Shown here: positions 9,014-23,700 of the stretch, in pieces
How the letters are laid out: every line of letters begins with the position of its first letter
Position numbering within the stretch: position 1 is the stretch's first letter
Origin: Rhodobacter sp. NTK016B
GTDB taxonomy: Bacteria; Pseudomonadota; Alphaproteobacteria; Rhodobacterales; Rhodobacteraceae
DNA: 64,000 nucleotides
Direction: 5' to 3'
Assembly: GCF_017303295.1 (NCBI RefSeq)
Contig: NZ_JAFKOK010000003.1
Location: 124,001 to 188,000 of the forward strand
Made by a program: the position numbers and the translations under genes
The notes under the pieces: generated by a model
What the model was told of the DNA's origin: nothing
The model's input: the letters and a program-made list of their open reading frames with translations, nothing else
The model's database searches: none

Positions 9014-9520
9014 TTACCCCCGCGCCCCTGCTTCATGCGCGATGAGCGAGCGCAGCAGGATCCGCATCGCCTGACCGGCCTGAGTTTCACCATTGCCGAG
9101 CGGCTCGACCAGCCGGGTTTCGAGCGTTCTGACACGGGCGCGGGCCTGCGTCAGAACGCGTTCACCCTGCGCCGTCAGGGAAAGGCTGCGCGCGCGGGCA
9201 TCGCCCGAGACCGCGCCACGGGCGATCAGCCCGTCGCGTTCCAGCGCCCGTGCGAGTTTCGAGGCGAAGATCGGCGTGACCGCCAGAGCGGCGGCCAGAT
9301 CGCTCTGCAGCAGCGGACGATCAACAGGAGAGCGCAGGTCTGTTTGGTCCGCCATGTCCATTCGCTCGGGCAGAAGGTCGCGCCGCGACTGGCCCACCAC
9401 GTCGAGTGCCGCGAATTGCGCATGGGTCAGGCCGAGATCGGCCAGCGCCCGGTCGGTCATCCGCCGCCAGCGGGTGGAGAGGGTCCAGACGAGAGCGCCT
9501 AAAGTGGGTCGGTGACGCAT
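9014..9520 (-). CDS. MarR-family transcriptional regulator
   Basis: This 168-aa protein is a winged-helix regulator of MarR type. Recognisable parts are LTHAQFAALDVV (helix 2), QSDLAAALAVTPIFASKLARALERDGLIAR (recognition helix and wing start, about residues 72-101) and the wing DARARSLSLTAQGERVL. A perfect 10-bp inverted repeat lies two bases upstream of its start codon, suggesting autoregulation. No drug pump or detoxification gene is adjacent; the neighbours are the GntR gene and the amidotransferase on the same strand. The effector is unknown. Confidence 0.85.
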   Translation of the reverse strand: MRHRPTLGALVWTLSTRWRRMTDRALADLGLTHAQFAALDVVGQSRRDLLPERMDMADQTDLRSPVDRPLLQSDLAAALAVTPIFASKLARALERDGLIARGAVSGDARARSLSLTAQGERVLTQARARVRTLETRLVEPLGNGETQAGQAMRILLRSLIAHEAGARG

Positions 9521-9522
9521 GA

Positions 9523-9553
9523 GATGTCCATGGTTACGATCAACATGGACATC
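9523..9553. promoter_or_regulatory. Inverted repeat, probable MarR operator
   Basis: GATGTCCATG (9523-9532) and CATGGACATC (9544-9553) are perfect 10-bp inverted arms separated by 11 bases. They lie directly upstream of the MarR start codon (9520), where an autoregulatory operator would be expected. The arms could also form a hairpin in the leader RNA. Confidence 0.65.
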
Positions 9554-9589
9554 AAAGACGGCAAGAGTTTACGAAATCCCTAAGACCCG

Positions 9590-10315
9590 TCAGACCGAAT
9601 GCGCTTGCGTGAAGAAATCGGCGATCCAGCGGGCCATCCGGGCATTGTCGACCTCTTTTGACATCGCGCTACGCGCATTCCCGATCACCTCGGACGGGAC
9701 GTCGGCAGGGTCGTGGCTGCCCAGTTCTTCGATCAGTCCTGCCATGAAATCGGGCGTGATTTCCGGGTGGTACTGGGTGGTGAAGACGGTGCTGCCGATC
9801 GCCAGATGACCGTAGGGCGTCGCATCGGTCCCGCCCAGCACGCGCGCACCCGGCGGCGGGGTGAGAACCTGCTCGTTATGCGCGGCGTTGAGCGTGACGC
9901 TACAGGCTTCGCTCCACGGAGCCGGGTGGCGTAGCTGGCTTTCGACAGGGCCGAGAACCCAGCCGCGCGGATTGCGTCCCACGCGTCCGCCCAGAGCGCG
10001 CGCCACCGCCTGATGGCCGAAACAGGCACCGAAGACCGGCAGGCCCGCCGCAACCGCGTCGCGGAGCATCGCCAGCAACCCGGCCACCCAGGGCGCGTCG
10101 TCATGCACCGAGGCCGGGCTGCCCGAAACGATGACGCCGTCGAACGCGTCGGGGGTCAGCGTCTCAGGCGCCTCGCCATCGGGCAACTTGAACGCGGTAT
10201 AGCGCCAGTCCCGGGTCACCGGCGCCAGCAAGGCCTGAAATTTCGCCACTTCGCTGGAATGACGGGCCGCGAAGGCCGAGCGGTCGGTATTAGCGTCGAG
10301 AAAGGCGATATGCAT
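9590..10315 (-). CDS. Class-I glutamine amidotransferase (GMP-synthase-like)
   Basis: This is a 241-aa stand-alone class-I glutamine amidotransferase. The nucleophile is Cys98 in VFGACFGHQ, and the His183/Glu185 pair lies in TTQYHPEI, so the catalytic triad is complete. There is no synthase domain. The ATG at 10315 has GGA six bases upstream; an ATG two codons earlier is possible. It is divergent from the P450 and glutamine-synthetase-like genes across 70 bases. In amine-degradation clusters such as aniline atdA, a GS-like and a GATase-like protein work as a pair, and a gamma-glutamyl hydrolase role is possible here. Confidence 0.88.
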   Translation of the reverse strand: MHIAFLDANTDRSAFAARHSSEVAKFQALLAPVTRDWRYTAFKLPDGEAPETLTPDAFDGVIVSGSPASVHDDAPWVAGLLAMLRDAVAAGLPVFGACFGHQAVARALGGRVGRNPRGWVLGPVESQLRHPAPWSEACSVTLNAAHNEQVLTPPPGARVLGGTDATPYGHLAIGSTVFTTQYHPEITPDFMAGLIEELGSHDPADVPSEVIGNARSAMSKEVDNARMARWIADFFTQAHSV

Positions 10316-10326
10316 GAACATTCCAT

Positions 10327-10356
10327 TTGCATACTAATAGATGTCATGAATATACA
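10327..10356 (+). promoter_or_regulatory. Promoter of the P450 / GS-like operon
   Basis: TTGCAT (10327-10332), an 18-nt spacer and TATACA (10351-10356) have the same layout as the GntR promoter, including the shared 11-mer TATACATAAAG. AAGGAG at 10374-10379 gives the ribosome site for the ATG at 10386. The promoter of the divergent amidotransferase gene must overlap this AT-rich stretch. Confidence 0.5.
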
Positions 10357-10385
10357 TAAAGGGGTAGGCAATCAAGGAGTGTCGC

Positions 10386-11642
10386 ATGACCATCTGGACG
10401 CCCAGCGATGACGGCCAGGCCGATCTGACCTCGCACGATACATTCGTGAGCGGCCCGCCGCATAACACCTTTGCCCGGATGCGTGCCGAGGATCCGATGG
10501 CCTGGACCGAATGGGACGCGGGCGAGGGGTTCTGGTCGGTCACCCGCCATGCCGATATCCTGACCCTGAACCGGCAGACCGACCTGCTGTCCTCGGCGCG
10601 CGGTATCCGGATGGAGGACCAGACCTACGAGGAATACCTCGCCCGGCGGACCTTTCAGGAGACCGACCCGCCCGAGCATACCCGCACCCGCATGAAGGTG
10701 ATGAAAGCCTTCTCGCCCCGCGTCGTCGGCGCGTTCGAAGAACAGATCCGCGATCTGTGCGACACGATCCTCGATCAGGCCCTGCAGCACGACACGTTCG
10801 ACGCGACCAAGCTGATCGCGCGCCAATTGCCGATGCTGATGCTGGGCCGGATCATCGGCACCCCGGACGAGGATCTGCCGTGGCTGGTGGAAAAGGGCGA
10901 CGCGCTGATCGCCAATACCGATCCCGATTTCACCGAGCATGTGCTCGACCGCATGACCACCGATGAATACCGGCTCATGCCCTTCAACTCGCCGGCGGGG
11001 GCCGAGCTTTACAATTACGCCAAGGATCTGATGGCTTCGAAAGCCGCGCGCGGCGATACCGAGGGCGTGCTGCACCTAATCTTGCAGCCTGACGAGAACG
11101 GCGAGACGATCAGCGAGACGGAATTCCGTAACTTCTTCTGCCTTCTGGTCGCGGCAGGCAACGACACCACGCGGTACTCTATCGCCGCCGGCATTCAGGC
11201 CATGGCGCATCAGCCCGAATTGCTGGCGCAGATCCAGTCGGGCGCGGTCGATGACACGATGGCCGATGAGATCATCCGCTGGGCCACGCCCGCTTTGTAC
11301 TTCCGTCGCACCGCCACGCGCGATTTCGACATGCATGGCAAGACTGTGAAAGCGGGCGACAAGGTGCTCTACTGGTTTGCCAGCGGCAACCGCGACGACG
11401 CGGCCTTCGACGATCCGTTCCGCGTGGATCTTGCGCGCAAGCCCAACAAGCATCTCAGCTTCGGGCAGGGCGGGCCGCATCTGTGTCTGGGCATGCATCT
11501 GGCCCGGCTGGAAGTGCGGGTGCTGTTTCAGGAACTCGCGAAACGGATCTCGGGCATCGAACCGGCCGGAGAGCACAAATTCCTCCGCTCGAACTTCGTC
11601 GGCGGTATCAAAGAACTTCCGGTGCGCGTCACGCGCGCCTGA
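10386..11642 (+). CDS. Cytochrome P450
   Basis: This is a 418-aa soluble bacterial P450. The I-helix oxygen-binding motif is AAGNDTTRYS. The K-helix ExxR lies in ADEIIRW. The heme loop SFGQGGPHLCLGMHLAR gives the thiolate ligand Cys367. The length and lack of a membrane anchor are normal for class I enzymes that take electrons from a ferredoxin. No ferredoxin or reductase gene is adjacent, so a remote partner must serve. The GS-like gene follows after 41 nt. The substrate is unknown; an amine or other small organic compound is inferred from the neighbours. Confidence 0.95.
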   Translation: MTIWTPSDDGQADLTSHDTFVSGPPHNTFARMRAEDPMAWTEWDAGEGFWSVTRHADILTLNRQTDLLSSARGIRMEDQTYEEYLARRTFQETDPPEHTRTRMKVMKAFSPRVVGAFEEQIRDLCDTILDQALQHDTFDATKLIARQLPMLMLGRIIGTPDEDLPWLVEKGDALIANTDPDFTEHVLDRMTTDEYRLMPFNSPAGAELYNYAKDLMASKAARGDTEGVLHLILQPDENGETISETEFRNFFCLLVAAGNDTTRYSIAAGIQAMAHQPELLAQIQSGAVDDTMADEIIRWATPALYFRRTATRDFDMHGKTVKAGDKVLYWFASGNRDDAAFDDPFRVDLARKPNKHLSFGQGGPHLCLGMHLARLEVRVLFQELAKRISGIEPAGEHKFLRSNFVGGIKELPVRVTRA

Positions 11643-11683
11643 CAAAACCAAGAAAAGAACAGACCAACATCAGGGAGACACCC

Positions 11684-12976
11684 ATGCGAGACCGCCTCAG
11701 ACCCGTCTGGTGCGACCATCTGTCCATCCTGCGCGGGAAATACCTGCCGCAGGAAAAGATCGGCACCGGCTCGACCCGCTTCGCCCAACCTTGCCTTGCG
11801 GTCCATTACGACAAGGACCTGATCGTCGATGCGCCGGGTACGAACTGCCTCGACGGGCTGCCCGACATGACGCTGAGTTGGGAGGCGCAGGATATCCGCC
11901 CGGGCTGGGAGCCGGGCGTGCATATGGTCACGGGCGATCTGACCGACCGCGACGGCGCTCCGATCGAAGCCGCCGGGCGCACCGCGCTGAAGCGTGCCAT
12001 TGCCGACTGGCAGAAACACGGCCTGACCCCGAAAGTGGGGATCGAGCTGGAAGCTTATGCCTTTACCCGCGCCGAGGATGGCAGCCTGCAGCCCTATGAC
12101 ACGCCGGGCGCGCATGTCTATGGCGGCGGCCCGTTCAACGACCCGCTGGGCTTTTCAGATGCGATCTGGGAAGCGGCCGAGGCGGCGGGCTTCAAGCTCG
12201 ACCTCGTCACCACCGAATACGACGCGCCGCAATTCGAGTTCACGCTGGCCTTCGACGAGGCGCTGGCGGCCATGGACGATCTGGTGATGTTCCGCCAGCT
12301 TGCCCGCGAAGTGGCGTTCCGCAAGGGCGTGATCCTGACCTTCCTGCCCAAGCCGCTGTTCGACAAGGGCGGCAACGGCATGCATATCAATCTCAGCTTC
12401 GCGGATGCTGCGGGCGAGAACGCGCTGGGGCAGGGCGAGGAGGGCGGCATCGCCGGGATGACCGACCTTGCGCGTGGCTGCATCGCCGGCTGGATGGCGC
12501 ATCACAAGGGGCTGTCGGCACTGGTCGCGCCCTCGGTCAATTCCTATGCGCGGCTGCAACCGGCCTCGATGGCGGGCTACTGGGCCAATTGGGGCGTCGA
12601 TCATCGTGGCGTCACCGCCCGCGTGTCGGGCGAGGGCGGCAAGAAAGCGCGGCTGGAACACCGGATGGCCGATGCCTCGGCCAATCCCTATGCCGCTGTC
12701 GCGGCCGTCCTGCAGGCGGCCCGGTTGGGTGTCGAGGGACAGAAGGCCCTGCAACCGGCCGAGACGCAGGATTGCTTCATGGGGCAGGATACCGAGCTGG
12801 GGGTGGCGGAGTCGCTGGCCGCAGCGCTGGACGATCTGGAAGCGGACACCGCGCTGGTGGCGGCGATGGGCGCGGATTATTGCGCCCACCATGTCCATAT
12901 GAAGCGCGTCGAGGTCGACAAGACCAAGGACATGACGGCAGAGCAGGCGCGCGACTTCGCGATCTGGTTCGTCTGA
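11684..12976 (+). CDS. Glutamine-synthetase-family ligase (gamma-glutamyl amide ligase?)
   Basis: This 430-aa protein has the glutamine synthetase fold. Metal ligands are visible in VGIELEAY (Glu121, Glu123), EYDAPQFEF and GNGMHINLS. The ATP/phosphate region reads NSYARLQP, and GKKARLEHRMADASANPYAAVAAVLQA closes the site. It lacks the adenylylation-loop sequence of housekeeping GlnA and is shorter, so it belongs with PuuA/IpuC/AtdA1-type enzymes that ligate glutamate to an amine. The AGGGAG site at 11672-11677 supports the ATG. It shares transcription with the P450 and ends before a strong hairpin terminator. Confidence 0.88.
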   Translation: MRDRLRPVWCDHLSILRGKYLPQEKIGTGSTRFAQPCLAVHYDKDLIVDAPGTNCLDGLPDMTLSWEAQDIRPGWEPGVHMVTGDLTDRDGAPIEAAGRTALKRAIADWQKHGLTPKVGIELEAYAFTRAEDGSLQPYDTPGAHVYGGGPFNDPLGFSDAIWEAAEAAGFKLDLVTTEYDAPQFEFTLAFDEALAAMDDLVMFRQLAREVAFRKGVILTFLPKPLFDKGGNGMHINLSFADAAGENALGQGEEGGIAGMTDLARGCIAGWMAHHKGLSALVAPSVNSYARLQPASMAGYWANWGVDHRGVTARVSGEGGKKARLEHRMADASANPYAAVAAVLQAARLGVEGQKALQPAETQDCFMGQDTELGVAESLAAALDDLEADTALVAAMGADYCAHHVHMKRVEVDKTKDMTAEQARDFAIWFV

Positions 12977-13090
12977 CTTGCACGGGCGTTTGGGGCAGGG
13001 CGGCTTGCTCGGGCCCCCGCAAGGGGGGCCGCTCGCCGCGCCGGCGGGACTTGCGCCCCGCGCGCCCGGCCCAAACAGTACGGCATAAGC

Positions 13091-13120
13091 ACAAGGCCGG
13101 GTGAATGCACCCGGCCTTGT
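13091..13120. terminator. Bidirectional hairpin terminator
   Basis: A perfect 13-bp inverted repeat (ACAAGGCCGGGTG, loop AATG, CACCCGGCCTTGT) sits between the convergent GS-like gene (plus) and pgm (minus). Its symmetry lets it work for both strands, though the T-run is short. A second GC-rich dyad, GGCCCCC GCAA GGGGG, lies near 13012-13028. Confidence 0.75.
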
Positions 13121-13152
13121 CTTAGCGTGTTCAGAACTAGCCGAGGGGCGTC

Positions 13153-16618
<3,466 letters not shown>

Positions 16619-16619
<1 letters not shown>

Positions 16620-18697
16620 TACGTGTCTTCCAGAACCAGTGCCGAAACCGAATGCGCCGGCACCACAAGCTTGCCGAACGCGATGCGCTCGGGCGGGGCG
16701 TCGGGGGCCATGGTGTTGATGCGGCGCGACCAGACCTTGCCATCGGGGGCGGGGGTCAGCGTGACCTCGATTTCCTCACCGGCATTGAAGGCCAGAAACA
16801 ACGCGTCTTCCAGATCGGAATAGGCGGGCGTGCCCGAGGCCGTGCGCAGCTCGACGCAGACATAGCCGAGCGCGGGATCTTCCCAATCCTCGGGCGTCAT
16901 CCGCCTGCCTTCGGGGTGCCACCACAGCACATCTGCCTTGCCGTCCGAACTGCGCGCCTTGGAATGCAGAAACAGCCGTTGGCGCAGGATCGGGTGATTC
17001 TTGCGGAACGCGATCAGGCGCTTGGTAAAGGCCAGCATGTCGGCATCGACATCGTCCCAGTCGAGCCACGAGATATCGCTGTCCTGACAATAGGCGTTGT
17101 TGTTGCCTTGCTGACTATGGCCGATCTCGTCGCCCGCAAGGATCATCGGCGTGCCCTGACTGAGCAGCAGCGTCGCCATCAGGTTGCGCCGCCTGAGCGC
17201 GCGGGCCTCGACGATGGCCGGATCGTCGGACGGTCCCTCGACGCCCATATTGTCCGAGAAATTCTCGGAATGGCCGTCGCGGTTATCCTCGCCGTTGGCG
17301 GTGTTGTCCTTGTGGTTGTAGCTGACAAGATCCAGCAGGTTGAACCCGTCATGCGCGGTCAGAAAGTTGATCGAACTGGTCGCGCCGCGCCCCGAATGGT
17401 CGAACTGGATGGCCGAGCCGGTGATCCGCGCCGCAAGCTCGGGCGCGGGCCGCTCGTCACGGCGCCAGAAGCGGCGCACGCCGTCGCGGAACTTGTCGTT
17501 CCATTCGTGGAACGGATGCGGAAAGGCGCCCAGCTGATAACCGCCCGGCCCGATATCCCAAGGCTCGGCGATCAGCTTCACGCGGTTCAGGACCGGGTCC
17601 TGCCGGATCGCGGCGAAGAAGGCGGAGTTGGGCTGGAACCCCGCATCGTCGCGCGCCAGCGTCGAGGCAAGGTCGAAGCGGAAGCCGTCGACATGCATAA
17701 CCTCGACCCAGTAGCGCAGGCTGTCCATCACCATCCTCAGCACCATCGGATGGTCCATGTTGACCGTGTTGCCGCAGCCTGTGTCGTTGATGTAGTGGCG
17801 CGGATCGGGGGCGAGGCGGTAGTAGCTCTTGTTGTCGATCCCCCGGAACGACAGCGTCGGGCCCAGTTCGGACCCTTCGCAGGTATGGTTGTAGACCACG
17901 TCCAAGATCACCTCGATCCCCGCCGCGTGCAGCCGGGCGACCATGTGCTGGAACTCGTTGATCTGCCCATGCGCCAGATAGCGCGGATCGGGGGCGAAGA
18001 AGCCGAGCGTCTGGTAGCCCCAATAATTGGTGAGCTTCTTCTCGATCAGCCAGCGGTCGTTGAGAAAGGCCTGCACCGGCAGCAATTCGATCGCGGTGAC
18101 GCCCAGATCGACCAGATGGTCGACCACCCGGTCCGAGGCCACGCCCAGAAACGTGCCGGGGCTGTTGCAGCCGATGCGCTGGGTCAGGCCCTTCACATGC
18201 GCTTCGTAGATCACGCTTTCGCTTGACGGGGTCACGGGCGGGCGGTCGTTGCCCCAGAAAAAGCTGGGATCCTCGACCACGCATTTGGGCATGAAGCGTG
18301 CCGAGTCGCGGGTGGAAAAGGTCAGATCCAGCGTCTTCGACCCGGTATTGTAGCCAAACAGCGCATCCGACCAACGGACATGGCCCGTCAGGCGCTTGGC
18401 GTAGGGGTCGAGCAGCAGCTTGTTGGCGTTGAAGCGGTGGCCTTCCTCGGGCTTGTAGGGGCCATGCACGCGGTAGCCGTATTGCTGGCCCGGAAACAGG
18501 CCCGGGACACGGCCATGCCAGACATAACCCGTGCGCTCGGGCAGGCGCAGGCGGTGCGTTTCACGCTGACCGTCGGGGGCGAAGAGACACAGATCGACGG
18601 CGGTCGCATGTTCGGAGAACAGCGCGAAATTCACGCCGTCGCCGTCGAAGGTCGCGCCGATACGGTCGTGGCGACCGCGTTCGATAGTCAGGGTCAT
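16619..18697 (-). CDS. glgX: Glycogen debranching enzyme (GH13, isoamylase type)
   Basis: This 692-aa protein has an N-terminal CBM48 region (GATFDGDGVNFALFSEHA) and a GH13 barrel. Catalytic motifs are DVVYNHTCEGSE (region I), DGFRFDLA (nucleophile Asp), LIAEPWD (acid/base Glu) and NFLTAHDGFNLLD. It hydrolyses alpha-1,6 branches of phosphorylase-limit glycogen. The ATG at 18697 overlaps the glgA stop (ATGA) and starts where homology to GlgX begins; a longer frame extends upstream but lies within glgA. Confidence 0.95.
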
Positions 18698-20163
18698 ACC
18701 TGCGGGGTCCTTTGATCGGCGAGGCGGGCATAGAGCGCGGCGTAGAGCGGCGCGCTGGCTTCCCACCCGACCGGGTGCTTCATGGCATTGCGCTGGATTT
18801 TGCGGAACGTCTCGGGCTGGGCATGCAGCGCGCACAGATGCCTCAGCGCATGGGCCAGAGCCTGTATCGAGCCGGGCGCGTGCAGAATGCCGGTGGCGCA
18901 GCCCGCAGCCAGCGCAGCGGCGTTGGCGTCGATCACCGTATCGGCCAGCCCGCCGGTGCGCGCGACGACCGGCACGGCGCCATAGCGCAGCCCGTACATC
19001 TGCGTCAGCCCGCAGGGCTCAAACCGCGACGGCACCAGCACCGCATCGGCCCCCGCATACATCCGGTGCGACAGCGATTCATCGTAGCCGATCCGCACCG
19101 CCACCTTGCCCGGATGGCGGGCGGCGGTTTCGAGCCAGTCATGCTCCATCCGCCGGTCGCCCGAGCCCAGAAGCGCCAGTTGACCGCCCGCGGCCAGATA
19201 GTCGGGCAGCGCGCCCAGCAGCAGGTCGAGGCCCTTCTGGTCCGACAGCCGCGAGACCACGACCGACAACGGGCCGGTCGCGTCGTCCAGCCCGAATTCG
19301 GCCCTGAGCGCGCTGGTATTGGCGCTCTTGGTGGCCGGCGTCTTGAAGGGGGCGATCATCGGATCGCTTGCAGGATCCCATGTGTCGGTATCGATGCCGT
19401 TCAGGATGCCGCTCAGATCCGCCGCCCGTTTGCGGATGACGCCTTCCAGCCCCATGCCGAACGCCTCGGTCGTCAGTTCCAGCGCGTAGCTGGGGCTGAC
19501 GGTGTTGATCGCGCTGGCGCCGGTCAGCCCGGCTTTCAGCGCCGAGACATGGCCGTAATATTCGAACCCGTCGACGGTGAAACGTGTGGTCGACAGATCG
19601 AGCGCAGCCATTCGTTCTGGGCCGGTCAGGCCGTGAAAGGCGATATTGTGAATGGTCAGCACGCTGGGCTGCGCGGCGTCCATCTGCGCCATGTAGACGG
19701 GCGTGAGCCCCGATTGCCAGTCATGCAGGTGGATCACCTCGGGGCACCAGCCGGCAAGACCGTCGCGGGCGATCAGCGCGCCCGCCTTCGACAAGGCGGC
19801 AAAGCGCAGGTCGTTGTCGCGCCAGTCATTGCCATCGGCATCGAGATAGGGCGAGCCGTCGCGGTCGAACAGAGCGGGTATGTCGAGGACCAGCAGATCG
19901 AGCCCGGCCACCTGCGCCGCGAGGATCCGCGCGGGATGGCCCAGCAGGTCAGGGATCTTCAGCGCGACTTTCGGCCGGTCGAGCGCGGTAATCACCTTGC
20001 GGTAGCCCGGCACCAGCGTGCGGATCGCCCATCCCTGCGGCGCCATGACATGGGGCAGGGCGCCGACCACATCGGCCAGCCCGCCCGTCTTAACCAGCGG
20101 CGCGCATTCCGAGGCGACGGCGAGAACCGGGCGCGCGCCCTCGCGACGGGCGGATTGCGTCAT
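18694..20163 (-). CDS. glgA: Glycogen synthase (GT5, ADP-glucose dependent)
   Basis: This 489-aa GT5 enzyme adds glucose from ADP-glucose to growing alpha-1,4 chains. The ADP-glucose motif [13 protein letters not shown] begins at Lys25. [24 protein letters not shown] and the C-terminal nucleotide-binding [16 protein letters not shown] are all conserved. The ATG at 20163 overlaps the glgC stop (ATGA). Its length matches the family (about 480 aa). It sits between its substrate-forming enzyme GlgC and the debranching enzyme, consistent with one transcript. Confidence 0.96.
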   Translation of the reverse strand: MTQSARREGARPVLAVASECAPLVKTGGLADVVGALPHVMAPQGWAIRTLVPGYRKVITALDRPKVALKIPDLLGHPARILAAQVAGLDLLVLDIPALFDRDGSPYLDADGNDWRDNDLRFAALSKAGALIARDGLAGWCPEVIHLHDWQSGLTPVYMAQMDAAQPSVLTIHNIAFHGLTGPERMAALDLSTTRFTVDGFEYYGHVSALKAGLTGASAINTVSPSYALELTTEAFGMGLEGVIRKRAADLSGILNGIDTDTWDPASDPMIAPFKTPATKSANTSALRAEFGLDDATGPLSVVVSRLSDQKGLDLLLGALPDYLAAGGQLALLGSGDRRMEHDWLETAARHPGKVAVRIGYDESLSHRMYAGADAVLVPSRFEPCGLTQMYGLRYGAVPVVARTGGLADTVIDANAAALAAGCATGILHAPGSIQALAHALRHLCALHAQPETFRKIQRNAMKHPVGWEASAPLYAALYARLADQRTPQV

Positions 20164-21421
20164 TGCTGCCCCGCGCGTTGGTCGAGCATGGTCTGTGTGA
20201 TCAGCGTCACGCCACCGGGGCTGACGCGAAACCACTTGGCGTCTTCCTCGGGGTTTTCGCCCACGACCAGCCCTTCGGGGATGGTGACGCCCCGGTCGAT
20301 CACCACTTTGCTCAGCCGGGCGTGGCGCCCGATATTCACATAGGGCAGCACGACCGCTTCGGTGAGCGTGCTCCATGAATTGGAATGCACGCCCGTGAAC
20401 AGCAGCGAATTGCGTACCTCGGTCCCTGAGATGATGCAGCCGCCCGAGACCAGCGACGACAGCGCAAGGCCGCGACGATGTTCCTCGTTATGGATGAACT
20501 TGGCGGGCGGCACGTTCTCGGAATAGGTCCAGATCGGCCAGTCGCGGTTCCAAAGGTCCAGCTCGGGGTCGAAATCCGTCAGGTCGATATTGGCCTTCCA
20601 GAAGGCGTCGATCGTGCCCACGTCGCGCCAATAGGACGGGGCCTCGGGGCTGTGGCGCACGCAGCTGTCTTCGAAGCGATGGGCGACCGCCTTGCCGTTG
20701 CGCACCACGTTGGGGATGATGTTGCCGCCGAAATCGTGCTGCGAGCTTTCATCCGCCGCGTCGTCCATCAGCAACTGGCGCAGGAATTTCCAGCGAAAGA
20801 CATAGATCCCCATCGACACCAGCGCCCGCTCTGGATCGCCGGGCAGCGCGGGCGGATCCTTGGGCTTTTCCACGAAATCGGTGATCCGCCCGGACGCATC
20901 AATGGCCATCACGCCAAAGGCCGAGGCTTCGGGCCGCGAGACCGTCAGGCAGCCTACGGTCACGTCGGCGCCGGTCTCGACGTGTTCGCGGATCATCACC
21001 TCGTAATCCATCTTGTAGATATGGTCGCCCGCAAGGATCACGACGTAATCGATGTCGTAGCTGTCGACGATGTCGATATTCTGGAAAACGGCGTCGGCGG
21101 TGCCCTCATACCAGTGGTTTTCGTCGACCCGCTGCGAGGCGGGCAGGATGTCGAGATATTCGTTGCGCTCGGCGCGGAAGAAGTTCCAGCCGCGCTGGCA
21201 ATGGCGGATCAGCGAATGCGCCTTGTATTGCGTGGCGATGGCCATCTTGCGAATGCCGGAATTCAGCGCGTTGGACAGCGCGAAATCGATGATCCGCGTC
21301 TTGCCGCCGAAATAGACGGCGGGCTTGGCGCGGTTGTCGGTCAGCTCATGAAGTCTCGATCCGCGTCCCCCGGCCAGGATGAAGGCCATCGAGCGCGCGG
21401 ACAGGCGTTGCGTCGCCGGTG

Positions 21422-21425
<4 letters not shown>
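20160..21425 (-). CDS. glgC: Glucose-1-phosphate adenylyltransferase
   Basis: This 421-aa enzyme makes ADP-glucose from ATP and glucose 1-phosphate, the committed step of glycogen synthesis. The N-terminal pyrophosphorylase motif [14 protein letters not shown] contains the ATP site. [12 protein letters not shown] and [10 protein letters not shown] are the catalytic segments, and FVEKPKDPP binds sugar phosphate. The C-terminal part is a left-handed beta-helix of hexapeptide type. It is probably allosterically regulated by glycolytic intermediates as in other alphaproteobacteria (family knowledge). Start and stop codons overlap glgB and glgA. Confidence 0.97.
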
Positions 21426-23611
<2,186 letters not shown>

Positions 23612-23700
23612 GCGGAATTTGTCGCGCAGGTCCGGGCGAAAGGCAATGGATTTATTGGCTTTTGCGGAACGATCCGTCTCTCGATTGAAAACGAGGCAGA

